NCBI GenBank assembly: GCA_903959905.1
Contig: CAJBYO010000065.1
Coordinates: 1 to 60,910 of the forward strand
Source: an uncultured Bacteroidales bacterium
GTDB lineage: Bacteria; Bacteroidota; Bacteroidia; Bacteroidales; FEN-979
Length of the DNA stretch: 60,910 nucleotides
Reading direction: 5' to 3'
The translations under genes and the position numbers were made by a program. The stretch's first letter is position 1; each line of letters starts with the position of its first letter. Under the pieces are notes generated by a model. That model ran no database searches, had not been told where the DNA came from, and was given only the letters and a program-made list of their open reading frames with translations. Positions 18,213-26,218 of the stretch are shown here, piece after piece.

Positions 18213-20072
18213 CTAAAACACAACTATTTTTGAACCCAGTCCATAAAAGACGGTTTGGCCGTTATATTGTACGTAGGGATTTAAAAAGTAATTGGAGTGA
18301 AACTGTTTGACAACTGATCCTGAAGCAAAATCAACAATTTGATACACCTGGTCATAGAGGTCGCCATCCCTGCCGAAAATCCTGCCATTGTTGAAATCAG
18401 TGTTGTTTACAATGGTGAAATCAACGGGAAAACTCCTGTCAATGCTCCAGTTGCTGCAACTTCTCACGGATAAGAGTTTATTCTGGATCACCAGGGCTTT
18501 AGAACCGTCACTGGGGAGAAAGGAGTACCATGTATAGAACTCCTCATTGGAAGTTGAATGCCATTTTTCGGTGATTGTTCCTTTGTCTATGCTATATAAA
18601 TGGAGGCTGCCCTCGCTGATAAAGAAATATTTGCCATCACAGGATATTTCGGTTCTGGGATCTGAGAAATAGAGAATGTTCCCTATTTTCACATGGTTGG
18701 CAAAATCGTAAACAATCACATCGCCGAAATAGGAACAAACCACAGCAATCCCATTGTCGGAAATGGAAACTGACTCCATGATGTCAAGTCCCGGATCAAC
18801 TTCATTGGCAGAGATATAGCTAATGGTTTTAGTGGGAATATGGTATAAAAGATAGCGGTAGCCGTTGGCAAATTCAAAAGCAAGGAGGTATTTGTTGTTG
18901 GGCGAAACTGCCATACTGTATAACTCCTGTGGGGCAGCAAACTGGGCGGTGACCTCCTGTGTTAAAACCGAATAACCGGTGATCACTTTGCGGTAAATGG
19001 TGTAGAAGTCAGTGCCAGCCGGAGAGAAGAAGTAATCGAATTTTATCGAGGGTATGCCGGCAGTTGCAGTATCATTGCCTGAATATTCCTGAACGGCGAG
19101 ATCAAGACTGTAATAAGGTGGCGGACTTTTTGGAATGTAAGAAACATAAAATCTGTTCAGACCGGGATAAGCTATGTCAGTCAGGGTGAATGACGTTTGA
19201 TCGAGGTTGTTCACCGTACCTGCGACCACCCTGGTCCCGGCAAAGGTGTTGACGACTTTGTACCCGGCACAGTTGGCCGCGTAGGTTGTTTTTGGCCAGG
19301 TAAGAACCGGATAGCCATTGGGATCGATGGTTGAATTAACGGGCAGCGGTTCCCTCTCTTTTGTGACGTTTCCAGTGCTGACCGGAAAATACAGGTCATA
19401 ATGGCCAAGAGGCTGCAGGGTGGTGATTCTGTAAACTGCAAGTTCACCAACATAGGTGCTGTCTGGAAAGATGAATGGAGATTTTCCCCGGATGGTTTTC
19501 AGGTGAAAAAACTGATCATGTGCACCGATTGATTTTTCAATCCTGATCCTGGTGATGCCCTGGCTGCCCGGGGGGAGATTCAATGTTCCATGAAGTGTTC
19601 CCTCGACCGCTGAAAATGTAATATCGGGGGTAAATGGCATCACTTCGGGAACATAGATTAAAATGACTTTTTTTACGGTCCGGAAAGTTTCAGTACCCTG
19701 TGAACCTCCGGAAGCACCCGGCTTCTCACGGTAATAAACAACCAGATCAGTTGGGTACAAATCATAGGGAATATTGAAGTTCTTTACATTGATACCGAAG
19801 TAGCCATAGCCATCTTCCTCCGAATACATCACCTGGCTGTTCATGATGACATCGAGCCGGCAATAGGAGAGGTTCTGCATATCAACTGAAATGTAGAATA
19901 GATCACTGGTCATGATGGTATCCTGGTTGCTGCTGTATACGATGGTTATCGTTGGAGCATTGCCGGGGTTAACCGTGGGTGGCGAATCGCTGCTTTTCTT
20001 CCTGCAGGACGAGAAAATCATAATCGTGACCCAAAGGGCCAGGAAAATCAATACCGATGGTTTTGGATGCAT
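18213..20072 (-). CDS. Large surface lipoprotein of unknown function
   Basis: 619 residues. The N-terminus is a lipoprotein signal: a hydrophobic run ending in FSSC with the lipidated cysteine near residue 23, followed by RKKSSDSPP. No acidic residue follows directly, so periplasmic-face or surface placement is open. Residues about 30-260 look like Ig/Fn3-type beta sandwiches (PTITIVYSSNQDTIMTSDLFY). The C-terminal half (about 340-619) shows WD40/YVTN-like blades (AVSPNNKYLLAF, VSISDNGIAVVCSYFGDVIVYD, SCDGKYFFISEG). No catalytic motif is visible. A binding or sensing role is only inference. Confidence 0.75.
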   Translation of the reverse strand: MHPKPSVLIFLALWVTIMIFSSCRKKSSDSPPTVNPGNAPTITIVYSSNQDTIMTSDLFYISVDMQNLSYCRLDVIMNSQVMYSEEDGYGYFGINVKNFNIPYDLYPTDLVVYYREKPGASGGSQGTETFRTVKKVILIYVPEVMPFTPDITFSAVEGTLHGTLNLPPGSQGITRIRIEKSIGAHDQFFHLKTIRGKSPFIFPDSTYVGELAVYRITTLQPLGHYDLYFPVSTGNVTKEREPLPVNSTIDPNGYPVLTWPKTTYAANCAGYKVVNTFAGTRVVAGTVNNLDQTSFTLTDIAYPGLNRFYVSYIPKSPPPYYSLDLAVQEYSGNDTATAGIPSIKFDYFFSPAGTDFYTIYRKVITGYSVLTQEVTAQFAAPQELYSMAVSPNNKYLLAFEFANGYRYLLYHIPTKTISYISANEVDPGLDIMESVSISDNGIAVVCSYFGDVIVYDFANHVKIGNILYFSDPRTEISCDGKYFFISEGSLHLYSIDKGTITEKWHSTSNEEFYTWYSFLPSDGSKALVIQNKLLSVRSCSNWSIDRSFPVDFTIVNNTDFNNGRIFGRDGDLYDQVYQIVDFASGSVVKQFHSNYFLNPYVQYNGQTVFYGLGSKIVVF

Positions 20073-20289
20073 GGTGGTTTCGGTATAAGGATAAAAATAA
20101 TGAGTTTTCGGTCGCCGGGTAATCGAATGGTGATAATCTGAATGTAAATATAGGAAAGTTCGGAATCTCTTAAACTTGTTGGCGATTTGGTGTGATCCGA
20201 AAAAATGCGAAATGCCGGGTTTACCCCTTATTGGTAAAAACGCGCTCCTTTACCAGCCTCCGCCGGATTAACCGGATCATCTCAGATCC

Positions 20290-20360
20290 TTGATTACTAA
20301 CAAAGCAAGGTGGTCCACCAAAACTGGCGGAAGGTGGTTAAGTGATCCATTTTATCCAAC
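20290..20360. mobile_element. Possible remnant of an IS end
   Basis: The segment contains reiterated short blocks (AAGGTGGTCCACC, GAAGGTGGTTAAGTGATCC) like the multiple terminal repeats at the ends of IS21-type elements in Bacteroidota. No transposase remains nearby. Identification is from pattern memory only. Confidence 0.25.
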
Positions 20361-20425
20361 TGGCGTGTACCGTAAAAAAGAAAGCATCAAACTGCACCCG
20401 ATCTTCCCCTCATTCTTCCCCTAAA

Positions 20426-20466
20426 AAGAAAAAACCGCCGTAAGTGTTTAATTTACTGCGGTTTAA
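20426..20466 (-). terminator. Terminator after tRNA-Glu
   Basis: On the minus strand AAACCGCAGTAA pairs with TTACGGCGGTTT (one mismatch) and is followed by TTTTTTCTTTTT. It sits 13 bases after the tRNA. Confidence 0.75.
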
Positions 20467-20478
20467 TCTGTGTCTCTG

Positions 20479-20550
20479 TAGCCCGTAGGGGAATCGAACC
20501 CCTATTACCAGGATGAAAACCTGGCGTCCTAACCGTTAGACGAACGGGCC
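20479..20550 (-). tRNA. tRNA-Glu (anticodon TTC)
   Basis: The minus strand folds as a cloverleaf. Acceptor arms are GGCCCGT and ACGGGCT (first pair G-T), the anticodon arm is CCAGG-TTTTCAT-CCTGG with anticodon TTC, and the T arm is AGGGG-TTCGATT-CCCCT. The discriminator base is A; CCA is not encoded. It has its own promoter and terminator. Confidence 0.95.
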
Positions 20551-20568
20551 AATTTCTAATTTGGGCTG

Positions 20569-20599
20569 CAAAAGTACAATATTACTTTTTTATGTGCAA
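20569..20599 (-). promoter_or_regulatory. Promoter of tRNA-Glu
   Basis: Minus strand TTG (20599-20597), 20 bases, TACTTTTG (20576-20569), 18 bases before the tRNA 5' end. A very good consensus match, as expected for a stable RNA gene. Confidence 0.75.
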
Positions 20600-20749
20600 G
20601 AAAAAATTGAATGATTGTGATAAAATGATCAGGTTCCGGCGTTGGCAGCCCGAACTTCAAACTTCAAGATTCGTTGATCAATATTCAAATTTTGCACTCG
20701 CACCAATGAACAAATAGAATAATCGCACACCTCTCCGGGAAATGAATCC

Positions 20750-21061
20750 GACCCTTACAGGGTCGATGGTAACCGTGGGCCATTTTGACCATGGGCTGCA
20801 CCCATGGCTGGATGATATCGCCCTTTCAGGGCGAGCACGTATCGCTCAAACGCCCCGTTCCCTTGCTCACCCGTTCACCTGATACTCAAGTTCAATGAAT
20901 AGCTGATACACTGTGAGTGAAGAGTGAAGAGTTGGGTTACGCCAGCCCTGGAAGGGTGCAATCTGCCAACACAGGGTGAAGCCCTGTGTATTAGCAAGTC
21001 AAATCAGACCCTCAAGCCCTGAAAGGGCGATATATACCAACCATGGGTGGAGCCCATGGTT
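20750..21061. repeat. Cluster of short GC-centred palindromes (REP-like) in a gene-free region
   Basis: At least six perfect or near-perfect small palindromes: GACCC/GGGTC (20750-20764), CCATGGG/CCCATGG (20789-20807), TCGCCCT/AGGGCGA (20818-20834), ACACAGGG/CCCTGTGT (20969-20989), GCCCT/AGGGC (21016-21028) and AACCATGGG/CCCATGGTT (21039-21061). They look like two or more copies of a dispersed Bacteroidota intergenic element. Together with tRNA-Glu they fill most of the 1.4-kb gap 20073-21537, in which I see no protein gene. Confidence 0.6.
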
Positions 21062-21139
21062 GAATAATCAGTGTGCATCAGTCTTATCCGTGAAATCAGC
21101 GTTCCGTGATCGTATTATTGTTAAATGATCAATATTCAA

Positions 21140-21262
21140 TATTCTCCATGCTTCTCCATGATTTCTCCATGCTTTTACGTGCTGTCTCCATGCTTCTCCT
21201 TGCTTTTCCATCCAGGCTCCATGCTTTTTCATCCAGTTGCCATGCTTTTTCCATACATTCTT
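21140..21262. repeat. Degenerate tandem repeat (CTCCATGCTT units)
   Basis: About ten imperfect copies of an 11-base unit related to TCTCCATGCTT, varied by TTTTC and CATCCAG insertions, follow one another without an open frame of note. It is a decayed minisatellite-like tract about 280 bases before nifJ. Confidence 0.6.
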
Positions 21263-21475
21263 CGTTTAAGGATTAAGTAAGGACCATATAAGGAATATGC
21301 TTTGTATATGTTTTTCACCCGATCAGGGTGCCGGAGGTGAGGCGGCGACGGGATCATGATTGCCGTGCAAAAATTATTCGTGCTATGCACCCGCCCTAAC
21401 AGTCAGTAATTGAATGCGGTTCGGATTCAAAGGCAAATTTAACCGGATTTTAACCCTTTTCTCAAATATAATTTG

Positions 21476-21483
21476 TAATTTTG
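21476..21483 (+). promoter_or_regulatory. -7 element of the nifJ promoter
   Basis: TAATTTTG, exact TAnnTTTG match, 54 bases before the nifJ ATG; no TTG at the usual distance. An overlapping TATAATTTG lies directly upstream. Confidence 0.45.
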
Positions 21484-21537
21484 CAAATTGTTAGCAAATT
21501 AACAGTAAGGCATTAAGTATTTTAAAATCAATATATT

Positions 21538-24500
21538 ATGAGTAAAACTAAAAAGTTCTTATCCTGTGACGGGAACCAGGCAGCTGCCCATATCGCCTAC
21601 ATGTTCAGCGAGGTGGCCGCGATCTATCCCATCACCCCTTCCTCCAACATGGCAGAAAACGTTGATGAATGGGCTGCCCACGGTCGTAAAAATCTTTTCG
21701 GCGAAGAGGTCAAAGTGGTTGAAATGCAATCGGAAGCCGGAGCAGCCGGCACTTTGCACGGTTCTCTCCAGGCGGGAGCACTGACCACCACCTTCACTGC
21801 CTCCCAGGGATTGCTGCTGATGATCCCCAACATGTACAAACTTGCAGGTGAGTTACTGCCGGCCGTTTTTCACGTGAGTGCCCGTTCTGTGGCTGCCCAC
21901 GCTCTTTCCATCTTCGGCGATCACAGCGATGTATATGCCACACGCCAGACAGGCTTCGCCATGCTGGCAACCGGCTCTGTTCAGGAAGTGATGGACCTGG
22001 CTGGTGTTGCCCACCTTACAGCCATCAAATCACGCGTGCCTTTCCTCCATTTCTTCGACGGTTTCCGCACATCGCACGAGATTCAGAAAGTGGAGATGTT
22101 TGAGGATGCCGACATGCTTAAATTACTTGACAAGGAGGCCCTCCAGGCTTTCCGCGACAAGGCACTGAACCCTGAGCACCCCGTTACCCGCGGAACCGCC
22201 CAGAACCCCGATATTTTCTTCCAGGCAAAAGAGGCCATCAACCGCTTTTACGAACCAATTCCCGACATGGTTGATGCCTGCATGCAGGAGATCACCAAAA
22301 TGACCGGCCGTGTTTATCACCCGTTCACCTATTACGGCCATGCGGAAGCTGAAAATATCATCGTGGCCATGGGTTCCATTACCGATACCACCAAAGAGGT
22401 GATTGACTACCTGACGGCAAAAGGGGAGAAGGTTGGACTTATTTCCGTTCACCTTTACCGCCCGTTTTCAGAAAAATATTTCTTCAATGTGCTGCCAAAG
22501 AGCGTGAAACGCATCTGCGTACTTGACCGCACAAAGGAACCCGGCGCCAACGGAGATCCGCTGTACCTGGATGTTCGCGACATGTTCTACGACCGCGAAA
22601 ACAGGCCGATGATCATCGCCGGCCGTTATGGACTCAGTTCCAAGGATACCACACCTTCGCAGATCGTTACGGTTTATGACAACCTGAAAGCGAAAGAGCC
22701 GAAGAGTCACTTCACCCTCGGAATCATTGATGACGTTACCTTCCATTCTCTTCCGCTGATCCCGGAAATGGATATCTCCCCGAAAGGAACCTATTCAGCC
22801 AAGTTCTATGGAATCGGTTCTGACGGTACCGTTGGTGCGAATAAGAACTCCATCAAGATCATCGGCGACAGCACCGATAAATATGCCCAGGCCTATTTTG
22901 CCTATGACTCCAAAAAATCAGGCGGGATCACGGTTTCCCACCTTCGTTTCGGCGACAGCCCCATCCGTTCACCGTATCTCGTGATCACCCCCGATTTCGT
23001 GGCATGCCACGTGCCTGCTTATCTTGAAAAATACGATATGCTCAAGGGATTGAAAACCGGTGGTACGTTCCTTTTGAATTCCATGTGGGATGCAGAAGAG
23101 ACAAAACGCAGGCTTCCTGATCACATGAAGAAATTCATGGCTGAACACAAGATCAAAATGTACATCATTGATGCAACCAAAATTGCAGAAGAGATCGGTC
23201 TTGGAAACCGCACCAATTCCATCATGCAGAGCGCGTTTTTCAAAGTATCCAACGTGATCCCTTACGAACAGACTGTTGCTGACATGAAGAAGGCCATTTA
23301 TAAAACATACGGCCGCAAGGGTGAGGAAATTGTGAAAATGAATAATGCCGCCATCGATCGTGGAGGTGAACTCACAGAGATTGAGATCCCGGCTGAATGG
23401 TCAGAGATCGTTATCAAACCTGCCTCTGCTGAAAACAAGGATGAATTTATCCGCCGGATATTTGACCCGGTGAGTGCCATGAACGGCGACGATATCCCTG
23501 TCAGCGCGTTTGTTGGCCGTGAAGACGGTACCTTCCCCAATGGAACCACCCAACTCGAAAAACGCGGCATTGCCGTGAATGTGCCTGAGTGGGTAGCCGA
23601 AAACTGTATCCAGTGCAACCAGTGTGCCTATGTTTGTCCCCACGCTGCAATTCGTCCTTTCCTGCTGAATGAGGCAGAAAAACAAAATGCGCCAGCTGAA
23701 ATGGTCACCCTGAAGGCTGTTGGCAAAGAACTGGCCGGCATGGAATTCCGCATCCAGGTTTCTCCGCTTGACTGTACTGGCTGCGGAAACTGCGTGGATG
23801 TTTGTCCTGCAAAGACCAAAGCGCTTGAATTCAAATCACTGGAAAGCCAGATGCCGGAAACCACCAACTGGGATTACAACATCAGCAAGGTGTCGTATAA
23901 AACCGATGTCATCGACCGTTTTAAAACGTTTAAAAACAGCCAGTTCGCACAGCCGCTCTTTGAGTTCTCCGGTGCCTGTGCCGGTTGCGGTGAAACACCC
24001 TACATTAAACTGCTGACCCAGCTTTACGGTGAGCGGATGATGATCTCCAATGCCACAGGATGTTCTTCCATTTATGGTGGTACAGCCCCGTTTACCCCAT
24101 ACCGGCCCAACGCCAACGGACACGGTCCGGCCTGGGCAAATTCCCTGTTTGAAGACAATGCCGAATATGGATATGGTATGGCTGTTGCGATCTCACAGCT
24201 TCGCAAGCGTATGGCCGACCGCATGCGTGTTGCCATCAAGGAAAATGTGATGAATGTGGCCACCCTGGATGCCATGAAGGCCTGGGTTGACTCCATGTAC
24301 GATGCCGAAGGCTCAAAAACGGCCTCCATGGTGCTGATTCCGCTGCTGACAAAGGAAACCCACGAAACCGCAAAGGAATTGCTGAGTCTTAAGCAGTACC
24401 TGATCAAGAAATCAATCTGGATCATCGGCGGCGACGGCTGGGCGTATGATATCGGCTACGGCGGGCTGGACCATGTTATCGCATCCGGTGAAGATATCAA

Positions 24501-25071
24501 CATCCTGGTTCTCGACACGGAAGTATATTCAAACACCGGTGGCCAGGCTTCAAAATCAACCCCGGTTGGTGCGATCGCCAAATTTGCTGCTTCCGGTAAG
24601 AAAGTACGCAAAAAAGACCTTGGTGCCATGGCCATGACCTATGGTTACGTTTATGTTTCACAGGTGTCAATGGGTGCCAACAACAGCCAGCTTTTCCGCA
24701 CCGTGAAGGAAGCCGAATCATACAATGGCCCTTCACTTATCATCGCTTATTCACCTTGTATCAACCACGGTTTGAAACTCGGTATGGGCAAAGTGGAAGA
24801 GGAGATGGATCTCGCCGTAAAATCAGGTTACTGGCAACTGTACCGCTACAATCCGGTCAACGGAAACGAAGGCAAGAACCCGTTTACGCTTGATTCCAAA
24901 GAACCGGATTGGGATATCTTTCAGGATTTCCTTCTCAGTGAAGTCAGGTATTCGTCGCTCCAGAAAATGTTCCCTGATGAGGCTGAGGAGTTATTCAAAG
25001 CCGCTGAAGAGAATGCCAAATGGCGCTACAATAATTATAAGCGACTGGCCAGCATGACCTACGAGAAATAA
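21538..25071 (+). CDS. nifJ: Pyruvate:ferredoxin (flavodoxin) oxidoreductase, single-chain
   Basis: Oxidatively decarboxylates pyruvate to acetyl-CoA and CO2 and reduces ferredoxin or flavodoxin; a central anaerobic enzyme in the cytosol. The full-length 1177-residue fused form is present. In order: pyrimidine-binding domain (N-terminal, AAHIAYMFSEVAAIYPITPSS), transketolase-C-like and gamma domains, and two 4Fe-4S motifs (CIQCNQCAYVCP near residue 689 and CTGCGNCVDVCP near 745). Last comes the thiamine-diphosphate domain with CAGCGETPYIKLL near 814, which supplies a cysteine of the third cluster, and GDGWAYDIGYGGLDH near 965. All cluster cysteines I checked are intact. It is followed 41 bases later by a DHODH-like gene, a pairing I recall from other anaerobes. 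Confidence 0.97.
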   Translation: MSKTKKFLSCDGNQAAAHIAYMFSEVAAIYPITPSSNMAENVDEWAAHGRKNLFGEEVKVVEMQSEAGAAGTLHGSLQAGALTTTFTASQGLLLMIPNMYKLAGELLPAVFHVSARSVAAHALSIFGDHSDVYATRQTGFAMLATGSVQEVMDLAGVAHLTAIKSRVPFLHFFDGFRTSHEIQKVEMFEDADMLKLLDKEALQAFRDKALNPEHPVTRGTAQNPDIFFQAKEAINRFYEPIPDMVDACMQEITKMTGRVYHPFTYYGHAEAENIIVAMGSITDTTKEVIDYLTAKGEKVGLISVHLYRPFSEKYFFNVLPKSVKRICVLDRTKEPGANGDPLYLDVRDMFYDRENRPMIIAGRYGLSSKDTTPSQIVTVYDNLKAKEPKSHFTLGIIDDVTFHSLPLIPEMDISPKGTYSAKFYGIGSDGTVGANKNSIKIIGDSTDKYAQAYFAYDSKKSGGITVSHLRFGDSPIRSPYLVITPDFVACHVPAYLEKYDMLKGLKTGGTFLLNSMWDAEETKRRLPDHMKKFMAEHKIKMYIIDATKIAEEIGLGNRTNSIMQSAFFKVSNVIPYEQTVADMKKAIYKTYGRKGEEIVKMNNAAIDRGGELTEIEIPAEWSEIVIKPASAENKDEFIRRIFDPVSAMNGDDIPVSAFVGREDGTFPNGTTQLEKRGIAVNVPEWVAENCIQCNQCAYVCPHAAIRPFLLNEAEKQNAPAEMVTLKAVGKELAGMEFRIQVSPLDCTGCGNCVDVCPAKTKALEFKSLESQMPETTNWDYNISKVSYKTDVIDRFKTFKNSQFAQPLFEFSGACAGCGETPYIKLLTQLYGERMMISNATGCSSIYGGTAPFTPYRPNANGHGPAWANSLFEDNAEYGYGMAVAISQLRKRMADRMRVAIKENVMNVATLDAMKAWVDSMYDAEGSKTASMVLIPLLTKETHETAKELLSLKQYLIKKSIWIIGGDGWAYDIGYGGLDHVIASGEDINILVLDTEVYSNTGGQASKSTPVGAIAKFAASGKKVRKKDLGAMAMTYGYVYVSQVSMGANNSQLFRTVKEAESYNGPSLIIAYSPCINHGLKLGMGKVEEEMDLAVKSGYWQLYRYNPVNGNEGKNPFTLDSKEPDWDIFQDFLLSEVRYSSLQKMFPDEAEELFKAAEENAKWRYNNYKRLASMTYEK

Positions 25072-25076
25072 AACCA

Positions 25077-25084
25077 TATATTTG
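25077..25084 (+). promoter_or_regulatory. Possible internal promoter before the DHODH-like gene
   Basis: TATATTTG begins 6 bases after the nifJ stop codon and 29 bases before the next ATG, so the second gene may also be transcribed alone. Confidence 0.4.
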
Positions 25085-25112
25085 TAACACTTTCAGAAAA
25101 TCAAAATAACCC

Positions 25113-26126
25113 ATGGCAAATTTATCAACCCGATATATGGGACTTCAGTTGAAGAACCCGATCATAGTTGGAGCAAGCAACCTCGTTACTGATGTCGACA
25201 ACTGCAAGAAAATGGAAGATGCGGGTGCAGCGGCGATTGTATATAAAACACTTTTTGAGGAACAGATTGAACTGGAACGGCTGCAGATGAGTGAAGAACT
25301 GAACCAGTACAATGAGCGGCATGCAGAGATGATCAGCCTTTTTCCTGACATTGAGCATGCCGGCCCGCGCCAGCACCTCAGTCACCTGAAGAAGGTTGTC
25401 AATTCAGTGAATATCCCTGTTATTGCCAGCCTGAACTGCACCTTTGATGAAACCTGGGTGGAGTATGCAAGGCAGCTGGAAAACACCGGAATCAACGCAC
25501 TTGAATTGAATTTCTATTCAGTTCCCGGTGATTTCAAACGCGAAGGCAAAGCCATCCTGAACGAACAACTTGACGTTGTCAGCGAAGTGAAAAAAAGTGT
25601 GAAGATCCCTGTCAGCGTGAAACTCAGCCCGTTTTATACCAATACCCTGATGCTTGTTCAGAATATGTATTATGCAGGTGTTGACGGGTTTGTTTTATTC
25701 AACAGGATGTTCCAGCCCGATATTGACCTTGAAACCGAAAGTCATTTTTTCCCTTTCAACCTGAGCCATGAGGAAGACAACCGTTTGTCCATGCGCTATA
25801 TCGGGTTGCTCTTCGGGGAGATCCGCGGTTCATTGTGCGCAAATACCGGCGTATTTACCGGGAAGGATGCAGCAAAGATGATCCTGACAGGTGCCGACTG
25901 CGTGCAGGTTGTAAGTGCCGTGTACAAAAACGGGATCGGACAGATCACGCAGATCATTGACGAACTGAACAGCTGGATGGATCATAAGAACTATGATACC
26001 ATTGATGCATTCCGCGGAAAACTTTCAAAGAAGAATCAGAAAGATCCGTTTGCCTACAGAAGGGCGCAGTACATTGATATCCTTATGAAGAGTGAGGAAA
26101 TCTTTAAGAAGTACCCGATGAGGTAG
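25113..26126 (+). CDS. Dihydroorotate dehydrogenase-like flavoprotein
   Basis: 337-residue TIM-barrel FMN enzyme of the dihydroorotate dehydrogenase superfamily. Recognisable parts are the N-terminal LSTRYMGLQLKNPIIVGAS, the strand and loop VIASLNCT (about residue 106), IPVSVKLSPFYTN (about 165-177) and the phosphate-binding end LTGADCVQVVSAVYKNG (about 257-273). It is the branch usually annotated DHODH-like and often found next to nifJ, not clearly PyrD. The role is unknown; an electron-transfer or pyrimidine-degradation function linked to ferredoxin is possible. Same strand as nifJ, 41 bases downstream, ending before a strong terminator. Confidence 0.85.
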   Translation: MANLSTRYMGLQLKNPIIVGASNLVTDVDNCKKMEDAGAAAIVYKTLFEEQIELERLQMSEELNQYNERHAEMISLFPDIEHAGPRQHLSHLKKVVNSVNIPVIASLNCTFDETWVEYARQLENTGINALELNFYSVPGDFKREGKAILNEQLDVVSEVKKSVKIPVSVKLSPFYTNTLMLVQNMYYAGVDGFVLFNRMFQPDIDLETESHFFPFNLSHEEDNRLSMRYIGLLFGEIRGSLCANTGVFTGKDAAKMILTGADCVQVVSAVYKNGIGQITQIIDELNSWMDHKNYDTIDAFRGKLSKKNQKDPFAYRRAQYIDILMKSEEIFKKYPMR

Positions 26127-26163
26127 AACGTTAAGTAGAATTAACAATGCAAAGTGCAAAATG

Positions 26164-26197
26164 AAAAATGCAAAGTAGCCCTCTACTTTGCATTTTA
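26164..26197. terminator. Bidirectional terminator between the DHODH-like gene and sppA
   Basis: AATGCAAAGTAG (26167-26178) pairs perfectly with CTACTTTGCATT (26183-26194) around a 4-base loop, flanked by A and T runs. Further ACATTTTGCATTTTTTT follows. Serves both convergent genes. Confidence 0.85.
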
Positions 26198-26218
26198 CAT
26201 TTTACATTTTGCATTTTT

